The notes: generated by a model not told the origin, from the sequence alone. A stretch of 64,000 nucleotides of DNA from Haloarcula halophila (GCF_029278565.1 NZ_CP119559.1:1612001-1676000), one strand, 5' to 3'; shown: positions 36,111 to 44,215, counted from the stretch's first letter. Numbers and translations: made by a program.

Positions 36111-36161
36111 ACCGCCCGTAACGCAGAGATACCTAACTTCCCCGGAGAAAAGACACGAAAA

Positions 36162-36887
36162 ATGATAGAAATAACGAAAACAGGCATCGAGGGGCTCGAT
36201 TCCATTCTAAACGGCGGCATTGTCACCGATTCGACGACGCTGGTGAGCGGAAACCCGGGCGCCGGGAAGTCGATCCTCTGCCTTCAGTACATCTACAACG
36301 GCGTCGACCAGTTCGACGAGAAGGGGATCTACCTCTCTTTCGAGGAAAACGAAGCGGATCTCCGGGAGGCAGCGGAGTCGATCGGCTTCGACAAGTGGCC
36401 GGAGTTCGTCGAGAACGGCGACATCAAGGTGTACGACAAACAGGTACTGCTGCGGGAAAACGACTTCTCCTCGTCGCTCGATCTCCTCCTCGACGACCTC
36501 GAAGACGAAGAGTACGATCGGCTCGTCCTCGACTCGCTTGCGATGTTCAACCTCTTCTTCGACGACGAAGCCGAGAAACGGACGTATCTCCTGAAGTTCA
36601 CCGATATCCTGCGGAGTAACGGACTCACCACGCTGATGACCAACGAGCAGGGGGCGGTCTTTCCGGACACCGAGATCGGGCTAGAGAACTACCTCACCGA
36701 CGGGAACATCTACCTGATCCAGACGCCGACCGACTCCGGCGTCAGCCGATACGTCTGGGTGGCGAAGATGCGCAAGCAGGACATCGAGACGGATATCTTC
36801 CCGATGGAGATCGAGTGGGGTGGGATTCAAGTCCACGAAAACGCGAGCGCGTTCTCGATGATGAGCGAAGAGGATTCGCCGCTCTAA
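36162..36887 (+). CDS. Single-domain KaiC/RadA-like ATPase
   Basis: 241 residues of one KaiC-type RecA fold. Walker A is GNPGAGKS at 30-37, the paired acidic residues are in YLSFEENEADL, and Walker B is in DRLVLDSLAMF. It is related in fold to ArlH but clearly a separate gene; arlH is at 47517-48281. It lies between cheW and the winged-helix gene, inside the motility cluster, so a signalling or switch role is possible, but nothing in the sequence proves it. ATGATAGAAATAACG-type AT-rich start codons and a CTTTTTACC box upstream define the start. Confidence 0.8.
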   Translation: MIEITKTGIEGLDSILNGGIVTDSTTLVSGNPGAGKSILCLQYIYNGVDQFDEKGIYLSFEENEADLREAAESIGFDKWPEFVENGDIKVYDKQVLLRENDFSSSLDLLLDDLEDEEYDRLVLDSLAMFNLFFDDEAEKRTYLLKFTDILRSNGLTTLMTNEQGAVFPDTEIGLENYLTDGNIYLIQTPTDSGVSRYVWVAKMRKQDIETDIFPMEIEWGGIQVHENASAFSMMSEEDSPL

Positions 36888-36991
36888 ACCGGGGGTTTTC
36901 CTCATTATTATCCGGAAAAACGAGTGGTATAGAGTCTTTACACCGAATACCGCCGATTCTACCCAGTCGAGGGACGGATGCCCGACTCAGT

Positions 36992-37018
36992 AGCTATCAA
37001 AGGCGATAGCTTTATGAA
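36992..37018 (+). promoter_or_regulatory. Operator abutting the TATA box of the winged-helix gene
   Basis: AGCTATC at 36992-36998, six bases AAAGGC, then GATAGCT at 37005-37011 form a perfect 7-bp-arm dyad containing the TATC-N6-GATA core. The TATA element TTTATGAA (37011-37018) begins on its last base, about 28 nt before ATG 37044. A protein bound here would cover the TFB/TBP site, so repression is expected. Confidence 0.65.
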
Positions 37019-37043
37019 ATACTGAATTCATAATCTGATAACG

Positions 37044-37379
37044 ATGGCTTCGGCGGAGATCCTACAGACGCTGGGGAACAAATACAGCGCCGAGATTCTC
37101 GATGCCACCGACGAACCCGTGTCGGCCCAAGATCTGAGCGACGAGCTGGGCATTCCGATCGCGACATGTTATCGGCGGATCGACGAGCTCACCGAGCACG
37201 ATCTGCTCGAACTACACGACAACATTCTCTCCGACGACCGGCGGCGCATCAAAGTGTACCGCCGAAACGTCGACGAACTCCGGGTCGACTTCGAGGACGA
37301 GATGACGATCCACATCGAAGAGCGGTCGGAAGTGACGAACAAACTCGACGAGGCGTGGCGAACCCTCTCGGACGGCTAA
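37044..37379 (+). CDS. Small winged helix-turn-helix regulator of the motility cluster
   Basis: 111 residues. A winged helix occupies residues about 1-75: LGNKYSAEILDATDEPVSAQDLSDELGIPIATCYRRIDEL, with recognition helix near IATCYRRID, then a wing LSDDRRRIKVYRRN. A short C-terminal acidic helix could dimerise. It resembles ArsR/MarR-like archaeal regulators. Its promoter carries the TATC-N6-GATA dyad fused to the TATA element, while motility promoters carry the same core upstream of TATA. The inferred role is an autorepressor and regulator of archaellum and chemotaxis genes. No direct proof; another protein could bind these sites. Confidence 0.85.
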   Translation: MASAEILQTLGNKYSAEILDATDEPVSAQDLSDELGIPIATCYRRIDELTEHDLLELHDNILSDDRRRIKVYRRNVDELRVDFEDEMTIHIEERSEVTNKLDEAWRTLSDG

Positions 37380-37400
37380 GTTCTCACGAATTTTCGACGT

Positions 37401-37435
37401 TATCAGCAGAGATATTTTAGAGGGTGGATTTATGC
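37401..37435 (+). promoter_or_regulatory. TATC-N6-GATA operator and TATA box of the 3-TM gene
   Basis: TATC-AGCAGA-GATA at 37401-37414, then TATA-like GATTTATG at 37428-37435, about 25-32 nt before ATG 37460. The whole stretch from CGTTATCAG to GATATTTT is nearly identical to the archaellin 1 promoter at 37903-37923. Confidence 0.6.
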
Positions 37436-37459
37436 GTAGTTCCGTGCTAGTGATCGGTA

Positions 37460-37741
37460 ATGCCGATGATAGAGCTCCTCTATACGGTTTCGACCCTGGT
37501 GTTCGTCGTCGCGGGCCTCACCATGGTCGGAATGGCGATGCGGGCGTACGTCCAGACATCACGGCGAGCAATGCTGCACCTGTCGGTGGGGTTTTCCCTC
37601 GCTGTCGCGGGCGCAGCCGCGACGATGATCAGCGCGTTCGTCAACGATTTCACCGGCGTCAAATCGTTGTTGCTCGTCAACAGCGGCCTCACGACCTTCG
37701 GGTACCTCTTCGTGATGTATAGCTTGGTTACCTACGAGTAG
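37460..37741 (+). CDS. Small three-helix membrane protein in the motility cluster
   Basis: 93 residues with three hydrophobic helices (about 5-27, 38-62 and 66-90) and short loops; no catalytic motif. It reads YTVSTLVFVVAGLTMVGMAMRAY, then HLSVGFSLAVAGAAATM, then VNSGLTTFGYLFVMYSLV. It sits 81 nt downstream of the winged-helix gene with its own promoter, which is nearly a copy of the archaellin promoter. Small 3-TM proteins next to winged-helix genes are frequent in haloarchaea but unassigned. A link to archaellum assembly or regulation is inferred from promoter identity. Confidence 0.75.
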   Translation: MPMIELLYTVSTLVFVVAGLTMVGMAMRAYVQTSRRAMLHLSVGFSLAVAGAAATMISAFVNDFTGVKSLLLVNSGLTTFGYLFVMYSLVTYE

Positions 37742-37905
37742 TAGTAGACGTGCCCGCGCGCGATGCGGCGCTACACCGGTCACGGTTTTCCGTTGATCCA
37801 CCCTGCATTCGGGTGCTACCGTAGTCTCGATCTCGAATGGAAACGGACGTGTCAGTGTCCGGTTCCGTGCGCAATTTATCGGCCTTACCCCACTCAAGCC
37901 CTCGT

Positions 37906-37978
37906 TATCAGGAGAGATATTTTCGGGAGAGGTATTATAACCAGTGAAACAGACGAACTGATAGGGTCAGAGAGACCC
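37906..37978 (+). promoter_or_regulatory. Archaellin 1 promoter: operator, TATA box and 5'-UTR hairpin
   Basis: TATC-AGGAGA-GATA at 37906-37919 is followed 15 nt later by ATTATA (37934-37939). The transcript would have a leader of about 25 nt containing the stem GGGTC-AGAGA-GACCC (37964-37978), ten bases before ATG 37989. The hairpin is conserved in the archaellin 2 leader. Upstream, an imperfect inverted repeat GGAAACGGAC/GTCCGGTTCC lies at 37839-37866. Confidence 0.6.
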
Positions 37979-37988
37979 GGACCAACCA

Positions 37989-38594
37989 ATGTTCATGGAA
38001 TCAGACGAGGACCGCGGGCAAGTCGGGATCGGCACCCTCATCGTGTTCATCGCGATGGTGCTGGTCGCCGCTATCGCCGCAGGCGTCCTCATCAACACCG
38101 CCGGCTTCCTCCAGAGCAGCGCCGAGGAAACCGGACAGCAGAGTAGCGACCAAGTCACCAACCGCCTCGAAGTCGTCAACACCGTCGGTGACGACATCAA
38201 CCAGGACGATAAAGTGATCCACACGGTCGAGGTGACGGTCAAGAAGGCACCCGGTGCGGCCAATATCGATATGGGTAGCACTATCGCCCAGTGGGTCGAC
38301 ACCAGTGGCTCCTACGACCTTACCTACGGAGAGTCTGCAAATGCCTCGTACTTCTCCATTAGTACTGTTCAAGACGACGATTCGTCGATCACGGACAGCC
38401 AGGTGCTGAACGACCCATCGGATCGTGCGACGCTCAAGTTCAGTGCGCAAAGTATTCGTGGCGGGACCAATACTGATGGACTCGGTGAGGGTGAAACTGC
38501 AACCATCCAACTGAACACCCAGTCCGGCGGGACCACGACGGTCCGCCTCGTCACTCCGGAGACCTTGTCCGGTAACTCCGCGGTCACCCTGTAA
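37989..38594 (+). CDS. arlA: Archaellin (archaellum filament protein) 1
   Basis: 201 residues. The short class III signal [10 protein letters not shown] is followed by [31 protein letters not shown], the filament-core helix; cleavage by the prepilin peptidase is expected after G10. The surface domain is beta-rich, Asp/Ser/Thr-rich and ends [29 protein letters not shown] and similar sequons could be glycosylated. It is closely paralogous to the next gene, with near-identical N-terminal coding DNA. The stop is followed by GCTCTTTTCG, a likely terminator. Confidence 0.96.
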   Translation: MFMESDEDRGQVGIGTLIVFIAMVLVAAIAAGVLINTAGFLQSSAEETGQQSSDQVTNRLEVVNTVGDDINQDDKVIHTVEVTVKKAPGAANIDMGSTIAQWVDTSGSYDLTYGESANASYFSISTVQDDDSSITDSQVLNDPSDRATLKFSAQSIRGGTNTDGLGEGETATIQLNTQSGGTTTVRLVTPETLSGNSAVTL

Positions 38595-38718
38595 TCTGCG
38601 CGCCGCTCTTTTCGTTTCTGTCTTCAGCACGTCACGCCAGAGAGCGTAAGCCCTACCCAGTATCCTCAGATCAGTCAGAGATGCCGATATCCAGCGGTTC
38701 GTCTCCTGAGAATGCCAT

Positions 38719-38792
38719 TATCAAGATGGAAATTTGCGGGAGAGCTATTATTACCAGTGAGAAAACTGTATTCAGTAGGGTCAGACAGACCC
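38719..38792 (+). promoter_or_regulatory. Archaellin 2 promoter with degenerate operator and 5'-UTR hairpin
   Basis: TATC-AAGATG-GAAA at 38719-38732 is the archaellin operator with one changed base in the second arm, followed at 38746-38754 by TATTATTAC as TATA element. The leader contains the stem GGGTC-AGACA-GACCC (38778-38792), matching archaellin 1. A weaker operator could lower expression of this paralogue. Confidence 0.5.
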
Positions 38793-38802
38793 GGACAAAC
38801 CA

Positions 38803-39447
38803 ATGTTCATGCAATCTTCAGATGACGACGACCGCGGGCAGGTCGGGATCGGTACCCTCATCGTGTTCATCGCGATGGTGCTGGTCGCCGCTATCGCCGC
38901 AGGCGTCCTCATCAACACCGCCGGCTTCCTCCAGAGCAGCGCCGAGGAAACCGGACAGCAGAGTAGCGACCAAGTCACCAACCGCCTCGAAGTCGTCAAC
39001 ACCGTCGGTACCGAAATCAACGGTGACGCGAAGACGGTCGACCTGGTCGAGGTGACGGTCAAGAAAGCGCCTGGTGCGGCCAACATCGACCTCGGGAGTA
39101 CCATCGCTCAGTGGGTCGACACGACCGGCTCGTACGATCTCACCTATGGCGACAACACGGGCAATACCGATGCGCCGAACTCGACGGCGTTCAGCGTCGA
39201 CGGGGTGCAGGACGACGACTCGTCGATCTCAGACAGCCAGGTCCTCAACGACCCGGCCGACCGAGCGACGATTACCTTCGACGTGGACGACATCCGTACG
39301 GACAGTAACGACGCCAGTTACGACGGCGACGGCCTCGGTGAAGGTGAAACTGCGACCATCCAAATGAACACCCAGTCCGGTGGGACCTCGACCGTCCGCC
39401 TCGTCGCTCCGGAGACCCTGTCCGGTAACTCCGCGGTCACCCTGTAA
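38803..39447 (+). CDS. arlA: Archaellin (archaellum filament protein) 2
   Basis: 214 residues, paralogue of the preceding archaellin. The signal is [12 protein letters not shown] and the core helix is the same [13 protein letters not shown] segment. The central surface part is longer and differs ([31 protein letters not shown]), while the end NSAVTL is shared. It contains an NST sequon. The 5' third is almost identical in DNA to gene 1, suggesting recent duplication or gene conversion. It has its own promoter and a T-rich stretch after the stop. Confidence 0.96.
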   Translation: MFMQSSDDDDRGQVGIGTLIVFIAMVLVAAIAAGVLINTAGFLQSSAEETGQQSSDQVTNRLEVVNTVGTEINGDAKTVDLVEVTVKKAPGAANIDLGSTIAQWVDTTGSYDLTYGDNTGNTDAPNSTAFSVDGVQDDDSSISDSQVLNDPADRATITFDVDDIRTDSNDASYDGDGLGEGETATIQMNTQSGGTSTVRLVAPETLSGNSAVTL

Positions 39448-39516
39448 TCTGCGCCCGGCTCTTTTCGTTTCGTTCCCGCCGACGGAGTTATACCGCTCCT
39501 TGCCACAGTGTAGTGT

Positions 39517-40083
39517 ATGGCACAGGGGTCAGACGACACGAACCCTGAGGACGGGAAGATTCTCTCCCCCGAGGAGCTCGACATCGCGGAGGACGAACAC
39601 GTCACACAGATCGACGACGGGCGGTACGTCGTCTCCTCGGACGTGCGGACCGACGAGAAGTACGGGAACGCCGCGAACACAGCTGACCCCCAACCGGAAC
39701 CCACCCCGGAGCCGGAACCCGACCCGACGCCGGAGTTCACCGACGCGAACGTCCACGAGTGGCTGGCCGAGCAGATGGACGACTCCAACGCCCGGTACGG
39801 CTTCGACGTGACCGCGAAGTTCGACGGCGAAGTCGACCAACAGCAGTTGGTCTCGAACGACATCGTGACCGTTTTCGAGAGCTTTATGCTCTGGTACGGG
39901 CGGCAGATGGACGGTTCGACCCCGGTCGAAGACGTACTGGGTATTCTGCTCTCGGAGTCGAACGTGCCGGTTCGATACCCGCCCGAGAGCATCAAGACGC
40001 TGTTACGGTCGACCCAACTCTCGCCCGACGATACGATCGCCGACCTCATCGAAGCAGTCGACGACGACGGGATCGAACTCTGA
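39517..40083 (+). CDS. Conserved archaellum-cluster protein of unknown function
   Basis: 188 residues, no signal or membrane helix. An acidic N-terminus (SPEELDIAEDEHVTQIDDGRYVVS) leads into a Pro/Glu-rich spacer of repeated PEPE/PTPE units (about residues 58-75) and an alpha-helical C-terminal domain (NDIVTVFESFMLWYGRQ, SPDDTIADLIEAVDDDG). I cannot assign a function; proteins of this layout are found near haloarchaeal archaellin genes. GTTATACC at 39488-39495 is about 25 nt before the ATG. No TATC-N6-GATA dyad is seen upstream. Confidence 0.75.
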   Translation: MAQGSDDTNPEDGKILSPEELDIAEDEHVTQIDDGRYVVSSDVRTDEKYGNAANTADPQPEPTPEPEPDPTPEFTDANVHEWLAEQMDDSNARYGFDVTAKFDGEVDQQQLVSNDIVTVFESFMLWYGRQMDGSTPVEDVLGILLSESNVPVRYPPESIKTLLRSTQLSPDDTIADLIEAVDDDGIEL

Positions 40084-40128
40084 CGCCGAGGGATTTATTC
40101 CCGGCCCCGATAGTTGTCTCGGCAGGCG

Positions 40129-40608
40129 ATGACACCCCGGTCGCTCCCGTCACTCGTTGCCGCAATGGTCGCGCTCGCGCTCGTCGTTACCGGTCCGTTG
40201 ATCGGACTCGACGTGACCCGTAGCTCGCCGGACTCGTTCGGCGAAGGGGACGCGACAGTCGCTGCCGTCGACATCGAGGACAGCGAGCTCCGGGTGACGG
40301 CCGGTCGTTTCGGAACCGACGTGTCGTACCTTCGAGTGCCGACTGCGAGGGTGACTGTCGGTGAGGTGACCGGGCGACCGCGCCTAGTCTATCTGGTGGC
40401 GGTTCCGTCGGCAGGCATCGACCTTGTCTCGACGGCCCTGGTGACCGAGTCCGCACGAACCTACGCGGTCGATCCGGGCGACCAGGGAATCGAGTCGGGG
40501 AGTCTCGAACGGGGGACGATCACAGCGACTGTAACGGTTCGTGTCCAGAGTTTCTCGGTCGATCGAACGGTCACGCGACAGAACGTCACCGTAGAGGTGC
40601 AGGCATGA
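40129..40608 (+). CDS. Small exported protein of unknown function, copy 2 of duplicated pair
   Basis: 159 residues beginning MTPRSLPSLVAAMVALALVVTGPLIG, a signal peptide or anchor, with a beta-rich exported domain. It is paralogous to 26994-27476, with matching GRFG, V-x(2)-V-x-G-x-P and terminal VTVEV segments. ATTTATTC at 40093-40100 lies about 29-36 nt before ATG 40129, favouring this start over an alternative codon at 40114. The stop overlaps the following membrane-protein gene by 4 nt. Unlike copy 1 there is no full operator in front, only a lone GATA half-site at 40109-40112. Confidence 0.7.
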   Translation: MTPRSLPSLVAAMVALALVVTGPLIGLDVTRSSPDSFGEGDATVAAVDIEDSELRVTAGRFGTDVSYLRVPTARVTVGEVTGRPRLVYLVAVPSAGIDLVSTALVTESARTYAVDPGDQGIESGSLERGTITATVTVRVQSFSVDRTVTRQNVTVEVQA

Positions 40609-42551
40609 CAGGGGAGTCCGACGCGAGATCGGGTGGCAACACCAGTCACCAACTGGCCGACCGGGTCCGTCGGAGCAAGCGGTGGGTGTTCCACGATCGG
40701 TACGGACTGGCGCTCTGGCTGGGGCTCGTGCTCGCGTTCGGGCTGACCTGGCGCGTGGGCTTTTTCATCCAGGATACGTACGCCACGGCCAACGCCCTCG
40801 TGGCGCTAGCGAACGGACAGCTCCACGTCACGGAGGTTCGATACTCGCTGTCGCTGGGATCGTTACCGGGGATGTACGAGGTCGACGGGAGGCTGTACGG
40901 CCGCAACTACGGACAGCTCGCGCTCGCCGTCCCGTTCGTCTGGCTGCTGGAAGCGAGTACGGCCGTCGTCGATCCTGGGCTAGTTCTCCCGGGGCTGTGG
41001 GCGCTCTGTGGGCTCGCGTTCGTTCGGACCGTGGCTGGACTGGAGCGGTTCGACCGCGACTGGACGATCACGCTCGGGTCAGTTGCGGTCCTCGCGTGGT
41101 TCGTCGCGTCGCTCCGTACGGCGACGGATCTGGGCCCGGACCAGCTCGCACTGGTGGGGTATCAACTGTCGACGCTGCTTGCAGCCGCGACGCTCGGCCT
41201 CCTGGTGTATCGGCTGGTGACGCTCGTCCACGGCAGACGGACCGGGCTGGCGGCGGGACTGGCTACCGGGTTCGCGACGCCCGTCGGCTTCTGGGCGACC
41301 ATCCCGAAGCGACACACCTTGGTGGCTGCGATGGTCGTCGGTGTCGTCTACGCGTTCGCAGTGAGCCGTCACAGCGAGGGCAAAGCGGCGATGCGGGCTC
41401 GGGCCGGTGCGTACGCGCTGGCCGGGTTAGTCACGTGGATACACGCCTTCGAGGGGTTCTTTCTGGTCGTCGTCCTGGGGACCGTCGACCTCTTGACCGG
41501 GGGTCGGCCCCGTCCCCGCCGGCTCCTGGTGATCGGTGTCGTCCTCCTGTTGGCGCTGACGCCGATGCTGGCGACGAACTACGCCATCTCCGGGAACCCC
41601 GCAGAACCGCCTCGGGTGTTACCGAACGCTGAAACCGGCCAGACCGACGGGCAGACGCCGCCCGAACAGGACGTGGGCGAATCCGAACCGGTGGCCGATC
41701 CAGACGGTGGGAGTGACAGTGGGGAGCAGCCGTCGACAGTGGATCGTCTCCTGCCGCTAGTCGTGACGCTCTTCGGCCTCGTCTACGAGTTCGCGGGCCG
41801 GTCGTTCGTTGGCGGCCTCGGTGTGCTCGGCCAGCCCGAGCGGCTGATCGATATCTTCCTCCGGAGCGGGCGGATCGCCGGGGTGAAATACCGGATCAAC
41901 GGCTACGAAGTGGTCGAACTGGCGTTGCTGGAGGCGATGCCGATCGCCGGTGCCGTAGCTGCGCTTCCGGTGGCCGCAGCCCGCCGGGTTCGGGACGGAA
42001 CCGAACGCATCCGGCGGTCGGCCCGCCCGTGGACGCTCTCCCCTGTTCGACAGACCGACCTGCTCGTCTGTGCGCTCGCGGCGGTGTTGGCGATCGTCTA
42101 TCTCCCACGACTCCCGCTTTTCAGCCAGCTCACCGTCCGGTATCTCCATCCAGTGGTCCCGCTGCTGGGCTACGGTGTCGTCCGACTACCGGCAGTCCGT
42201 GCCGGGATCGAGAGCGACTGGCGGCTGCAGGCGGGCGGTTCGCTGGGCTGGTTCGCTCTGACCACAGCCGGGATGCTCGGCGCGATCACGACGCTGTCGC
42301 TCGCACTCGGAGAGGCAGTGCAGTTACACGCGCTCCTCGCGTTCCTGTCGGCGATCGGCTGGGCGGCGGCGGTCGTCGCCCGGACGCTCACACCGCGACG
42401 GGTCGACAGACGGCTCGTCGCGGTCTGTGGGGCGTCGGCCGTCGGCGTCGGTGCCTCGTACGTGGTCCTGTCGGCACTCGTCTACTTCCGATACGGGCAG
42501 TACGCACTGGCCGTGGTTCGGGCCGTCGCAGCCGGCCTACCGACAGTCTGA
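40605..42551 (+). CDS. Polytopic membrane protein, GT-C glycosyltransferase-like, copy 2
   Basis: 648 residues with about 12-13 helices, paralogous along its length to 27473-29431. The first loop carries QDTYATANALV and DGRLYGRNYG. Later segments are GFATPVGFWATIPKRH, WIHAFEGFF, NPAEPPRVLPN and TVRYLHPVVPL. The central extracytoplasmic loop (about residues 345-385) is low complexity and acidic here but Gly-rich in copy 1. If it is a GT-C enzyme, a lipid-linked sugar donor and an exported acceptor such as archaellin or its small partner would be expected; this is inference. It precedes cheY. Confidence 0.7.
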   Translation: MTGESDARSGGNTSHQLADRVRRSKRWVFHDRYGLALWLGLVLAFGLTWRVGFFIQDTYATANALVALANGQLHVTEVRYSLSLGSLPGMYEVDGRLYGRNYGQLALAVPFVWLLEASTAVVDPGLVLPGLWALCGLAFVRTVAGLERFDRDWTITLGSVAVLAWFVASLRTATDLGPDQLALVGYQLSTLLAAATLGLLVYRLVTLVHGRRTGLAAGLATGFATPVGFWATIPKRHTLVAAMVVGVVYAFAVSRHSEGKAAMRARAGAYALAGLVTWIHAFEGFFLVVVLGTVDLLTGGRPRPRRLLVIGVVLLLALTPMLATNYAISGNPAEPPRVLPNAETGQTDGQTPPEQDVGESEPVADPDGGSDSGEQPSTVDRLLPLVVTLFGLVYEFAGRSFVGGLGVLGQPERLIDIFLRSGRIAGVKYRINGYEVVELALLEAMPIAGAVAALPVAAARRVRDGTERIRRSARPWTLSPVRQTDLLVCALAAVLAIVYLPRLPLFSQLTVRYLHPVVPLLGYGVVRLPAVRAGIESDWRLQAGGSLGWFALTTAGMLGAITTLSLALGEAVQLHALLAFLSAIGWAAAVVARTLTPRRVDRRLVAVCGASAVGVGASYVVLSALVYFRYGQYALAVVRAVAAGLPTV

Positions 42552-42570
42552 TCACCGTGTCGTAGTGCGG

Positions 42571-42606
42571 TATCAGACGCGATAATTTACGGGACACCTT
42601 TATTTA
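42571..42606 (+). promoter_or_regulatory. TATC-N6-GATA operator and TATA box of cheY-cheC-cheD
   Basis: TATC-AGACGC-GATA at 42571-42584, then CCTTTATTTA at 42597-42606, which gives a short leader to ATG 42638. GATA-to-TATA spacing (about 13 nt) matches the archaellin promoters. Confidence 0.6.
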
Positions 42607-42637
42607 GCTCATTCCGGTATCTACGGTTCGATAAGTC

Positions 42638-42997
42638 ATGCCAGACGTACTGATAGCCGACGACTCGGAATTTATGCGTAACCTCCTGCGTGAGATTCTG
42701 GAGGAAGACCACGACATCGTTGGCGAGGTCGAGAACGGTGTCGAGGCTGTCGAAGTGTACAAAGAGGAGACCCCGGATCTGGTGATGATGGACATCGTCA
42801 TGCCGATCCGGGACGGGATCGAAGCCACCGACGAGATCAAGACGTCGAACCCCGAGGCCAACGTGATCATGTGTACGAGCGTCGGCCAGGAAGAGAAGAT
42901 GAAAGAGGCCGTCAAGGCTGGCGCCGACGGCTACATCACCAAACCGTTCCAGAAACCGAGCGTGATGGAGGCAATCGAGGACGTCGTCCCGTCATAG
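42638..42997 (+). CDS. cheY: Chemotaxis response regulator CheY
   Basis: 119-residue single receiver domain. The acidic pair is D8/D9, phospho-acceptor D52 lies in VMMDIVMP, the conserved Thr/Ser is in IMCTSVGQ, and the lysine is in YITKPFQ. Phospho-CheY signals to the archaellum through CheF in archaea. It is the first gene of cheY-cheC-cheD; its stop directly precedes the cheC start. Confidence 0.97.
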   Translation: MPDVLIADDSEFMRNLLREILEEDHDIVGEVENGVEAVEVYKEETPDLVMMDIVMPIRDGIEATDEIKTSNPEANVIMCTSVGQEEKMKEAVKAGADGYITKPFQKPSVMEAIEDVVPS

Positions 42998-44215
42998 ATG
43001 AACGTCGATATCCAGTCGCTCGGTACGTTCAACCAACTCGCACACGAGGGGGCGCAGCAAGCGACGGCGTCGATGGCACAGATGACGGGTATCGACGCGA
43101 GCGTCGACGTGACGAAGATCACGCTCGTCCCGCGGGCCGACGTGGGCGAGGAGCTGAAAGGAACGGATTTCGTGGGCGTTCAGTTCGACTTCGACGGTGT
43201 CATGCAGGGAGAGACGGTCCTCGCGTTCGACGCCGACTCCGCCGACACCATGGTCGAGGCGCTCGTTCCCGGTGGCGCAAGCGACGACGCGATGGCACAG
43301 AGCGGCGTCGAGGAGATCGGCAACATCATGATGAGCGGGTTTATCGACGGCTGGGCCGACTATCTCGGTGCGACGATCGATCACTCGCCGCCCGTCTACA
43401 TCGAGAAATCGGGGGCCGACGTGTTGCCGGAAGCGCCCGAGCACGACGCCCACGACCAGGTGTTCGTCTTCAAGTCCGAGATCGAGTGGGTCAGCGAGTC
43501 GGTGAATTTCTACATCTACATGCTCCCCGAGTACGAGTCGCTCACGGAGACGATGATGTCGAACGCCGACACCGACGGCGACGCCATTCCGATCGACAAG
43601 TTGGAGACGTTCAACGAGATGACCGAGAGCGGCACCGAACAGGCCGCCAGTAACGTCGAGATGATGACCGGGATCGAGACCGAGGCGGAAGTGACACAGA
43701 TCAGTTTCGCCCCGATCACCGACGTGCCCAAACAGATCGGGACCGACACCTACGTCGGGACGGTCGTCGAGTTCACCGGGGTCCCCAGCGGCTACTTGCT
43801 GGTGTTGTTCGACGAGGCGTCGGCGGTCACCGTCGCGGAGGCGATGATGCCGGTCGAGATGGACAGCGACGAACTGACCGACCAACACAAGGCCGCTATC
43901 GAGGAACTGGGGAACATCATGACCAGCGGGTTCGTCGATGGCTGGGCGAACGTTCTCCAGACCTCCGTCGACCACACGCCACCCCGTCTCGTCCACGACA
44001 TGGGGCAGGCGATCGTCGATCCCCTGGCAGCACAGGTCGGCCAGCACCAGGAACACGCGTTCATCATCGATTCGGAGATGCACACGCCCGACGTCGACTT
44101 CGCTGCGGAGATTCACGCACTCCCCAACGAGAAAGAACTACGGGAAGCACTGGAGGACCTGGACGTCGAGAGAGCCGACAAAACGGACGCAAGCGTGGAA
44201 CAGATATTCGAATAA
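42998..44215 (+). CDS. cheC: Tandem-domain CheC phosphatase
   Basis: 405 residues consisting of two CheC domains (about 1-185 and 200-400). Each contains the E-x3-N ... P signature: EEIGNIMMSGFIDGWADYLG then DHSPP, and EELGNIMTSGFVDGWANVLQ then DHTPP. CheC dephosphorylates CheY and binds CheD. Duplication within one chain means up to four potential active sites. It begins on the base after the cheY stop and overlaps cheD by one base. Confidence 0.94.
   Translation: MNVDIQSLGTFNQLAHEGAQQATASMAQMTGIDASVDVTKITLVPRADVGEELKGTDFVGVQFDFDGVMQGETVLAFDADSADTMVEALVPGGASDDAMAQSGVEEIGNIMMSGFIDGWADYLGATIDHSPPVYIEKSGADVLPEAPEHDAHDQVFVFKSEIEWVSESVNFYIYMLPEYESLTETMMSNADTDGDAIPIDKLETFNEMTESGTEQAASNVEMMTGIETEAEVTQISFAPITDVPKQIGTDTYVGTVVEFTGVPSGYLLVLFDEASAVTVAEAMMPVEMDSDELTDQHKAAIEELGNIMTSGFVDGWANVLQTSVDHTPPRLVHDMGQAIVDPLAAQVGQHQEHAFIIDSEMHTPDVDFAAEIHALPNEKELREALEDLDVERADKTDASVEQIFE

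Noticed and set aside
36078-36161. An operator in front of the KaiC-like gene
   Set aside because: TAAC-GCAGA-GATA has a 5-nt spacer and one mismatch, so it does not fit the consensus; the other dyad there is better explained as a cheW terminator.
36162-36887. Calling the KaiC-like ATPase a circadian clock protein
   Set aside because: It has only one KaiC domain and no KaiA/KaiB partners nearby; the fold alone does not support a clock role.
40084-40128. A TATC-N6-GATA operator in front of the second exported-protein gene
   Set aside because: Only a GATA half-site is present; the sequence ten bases upstream is not TATC.
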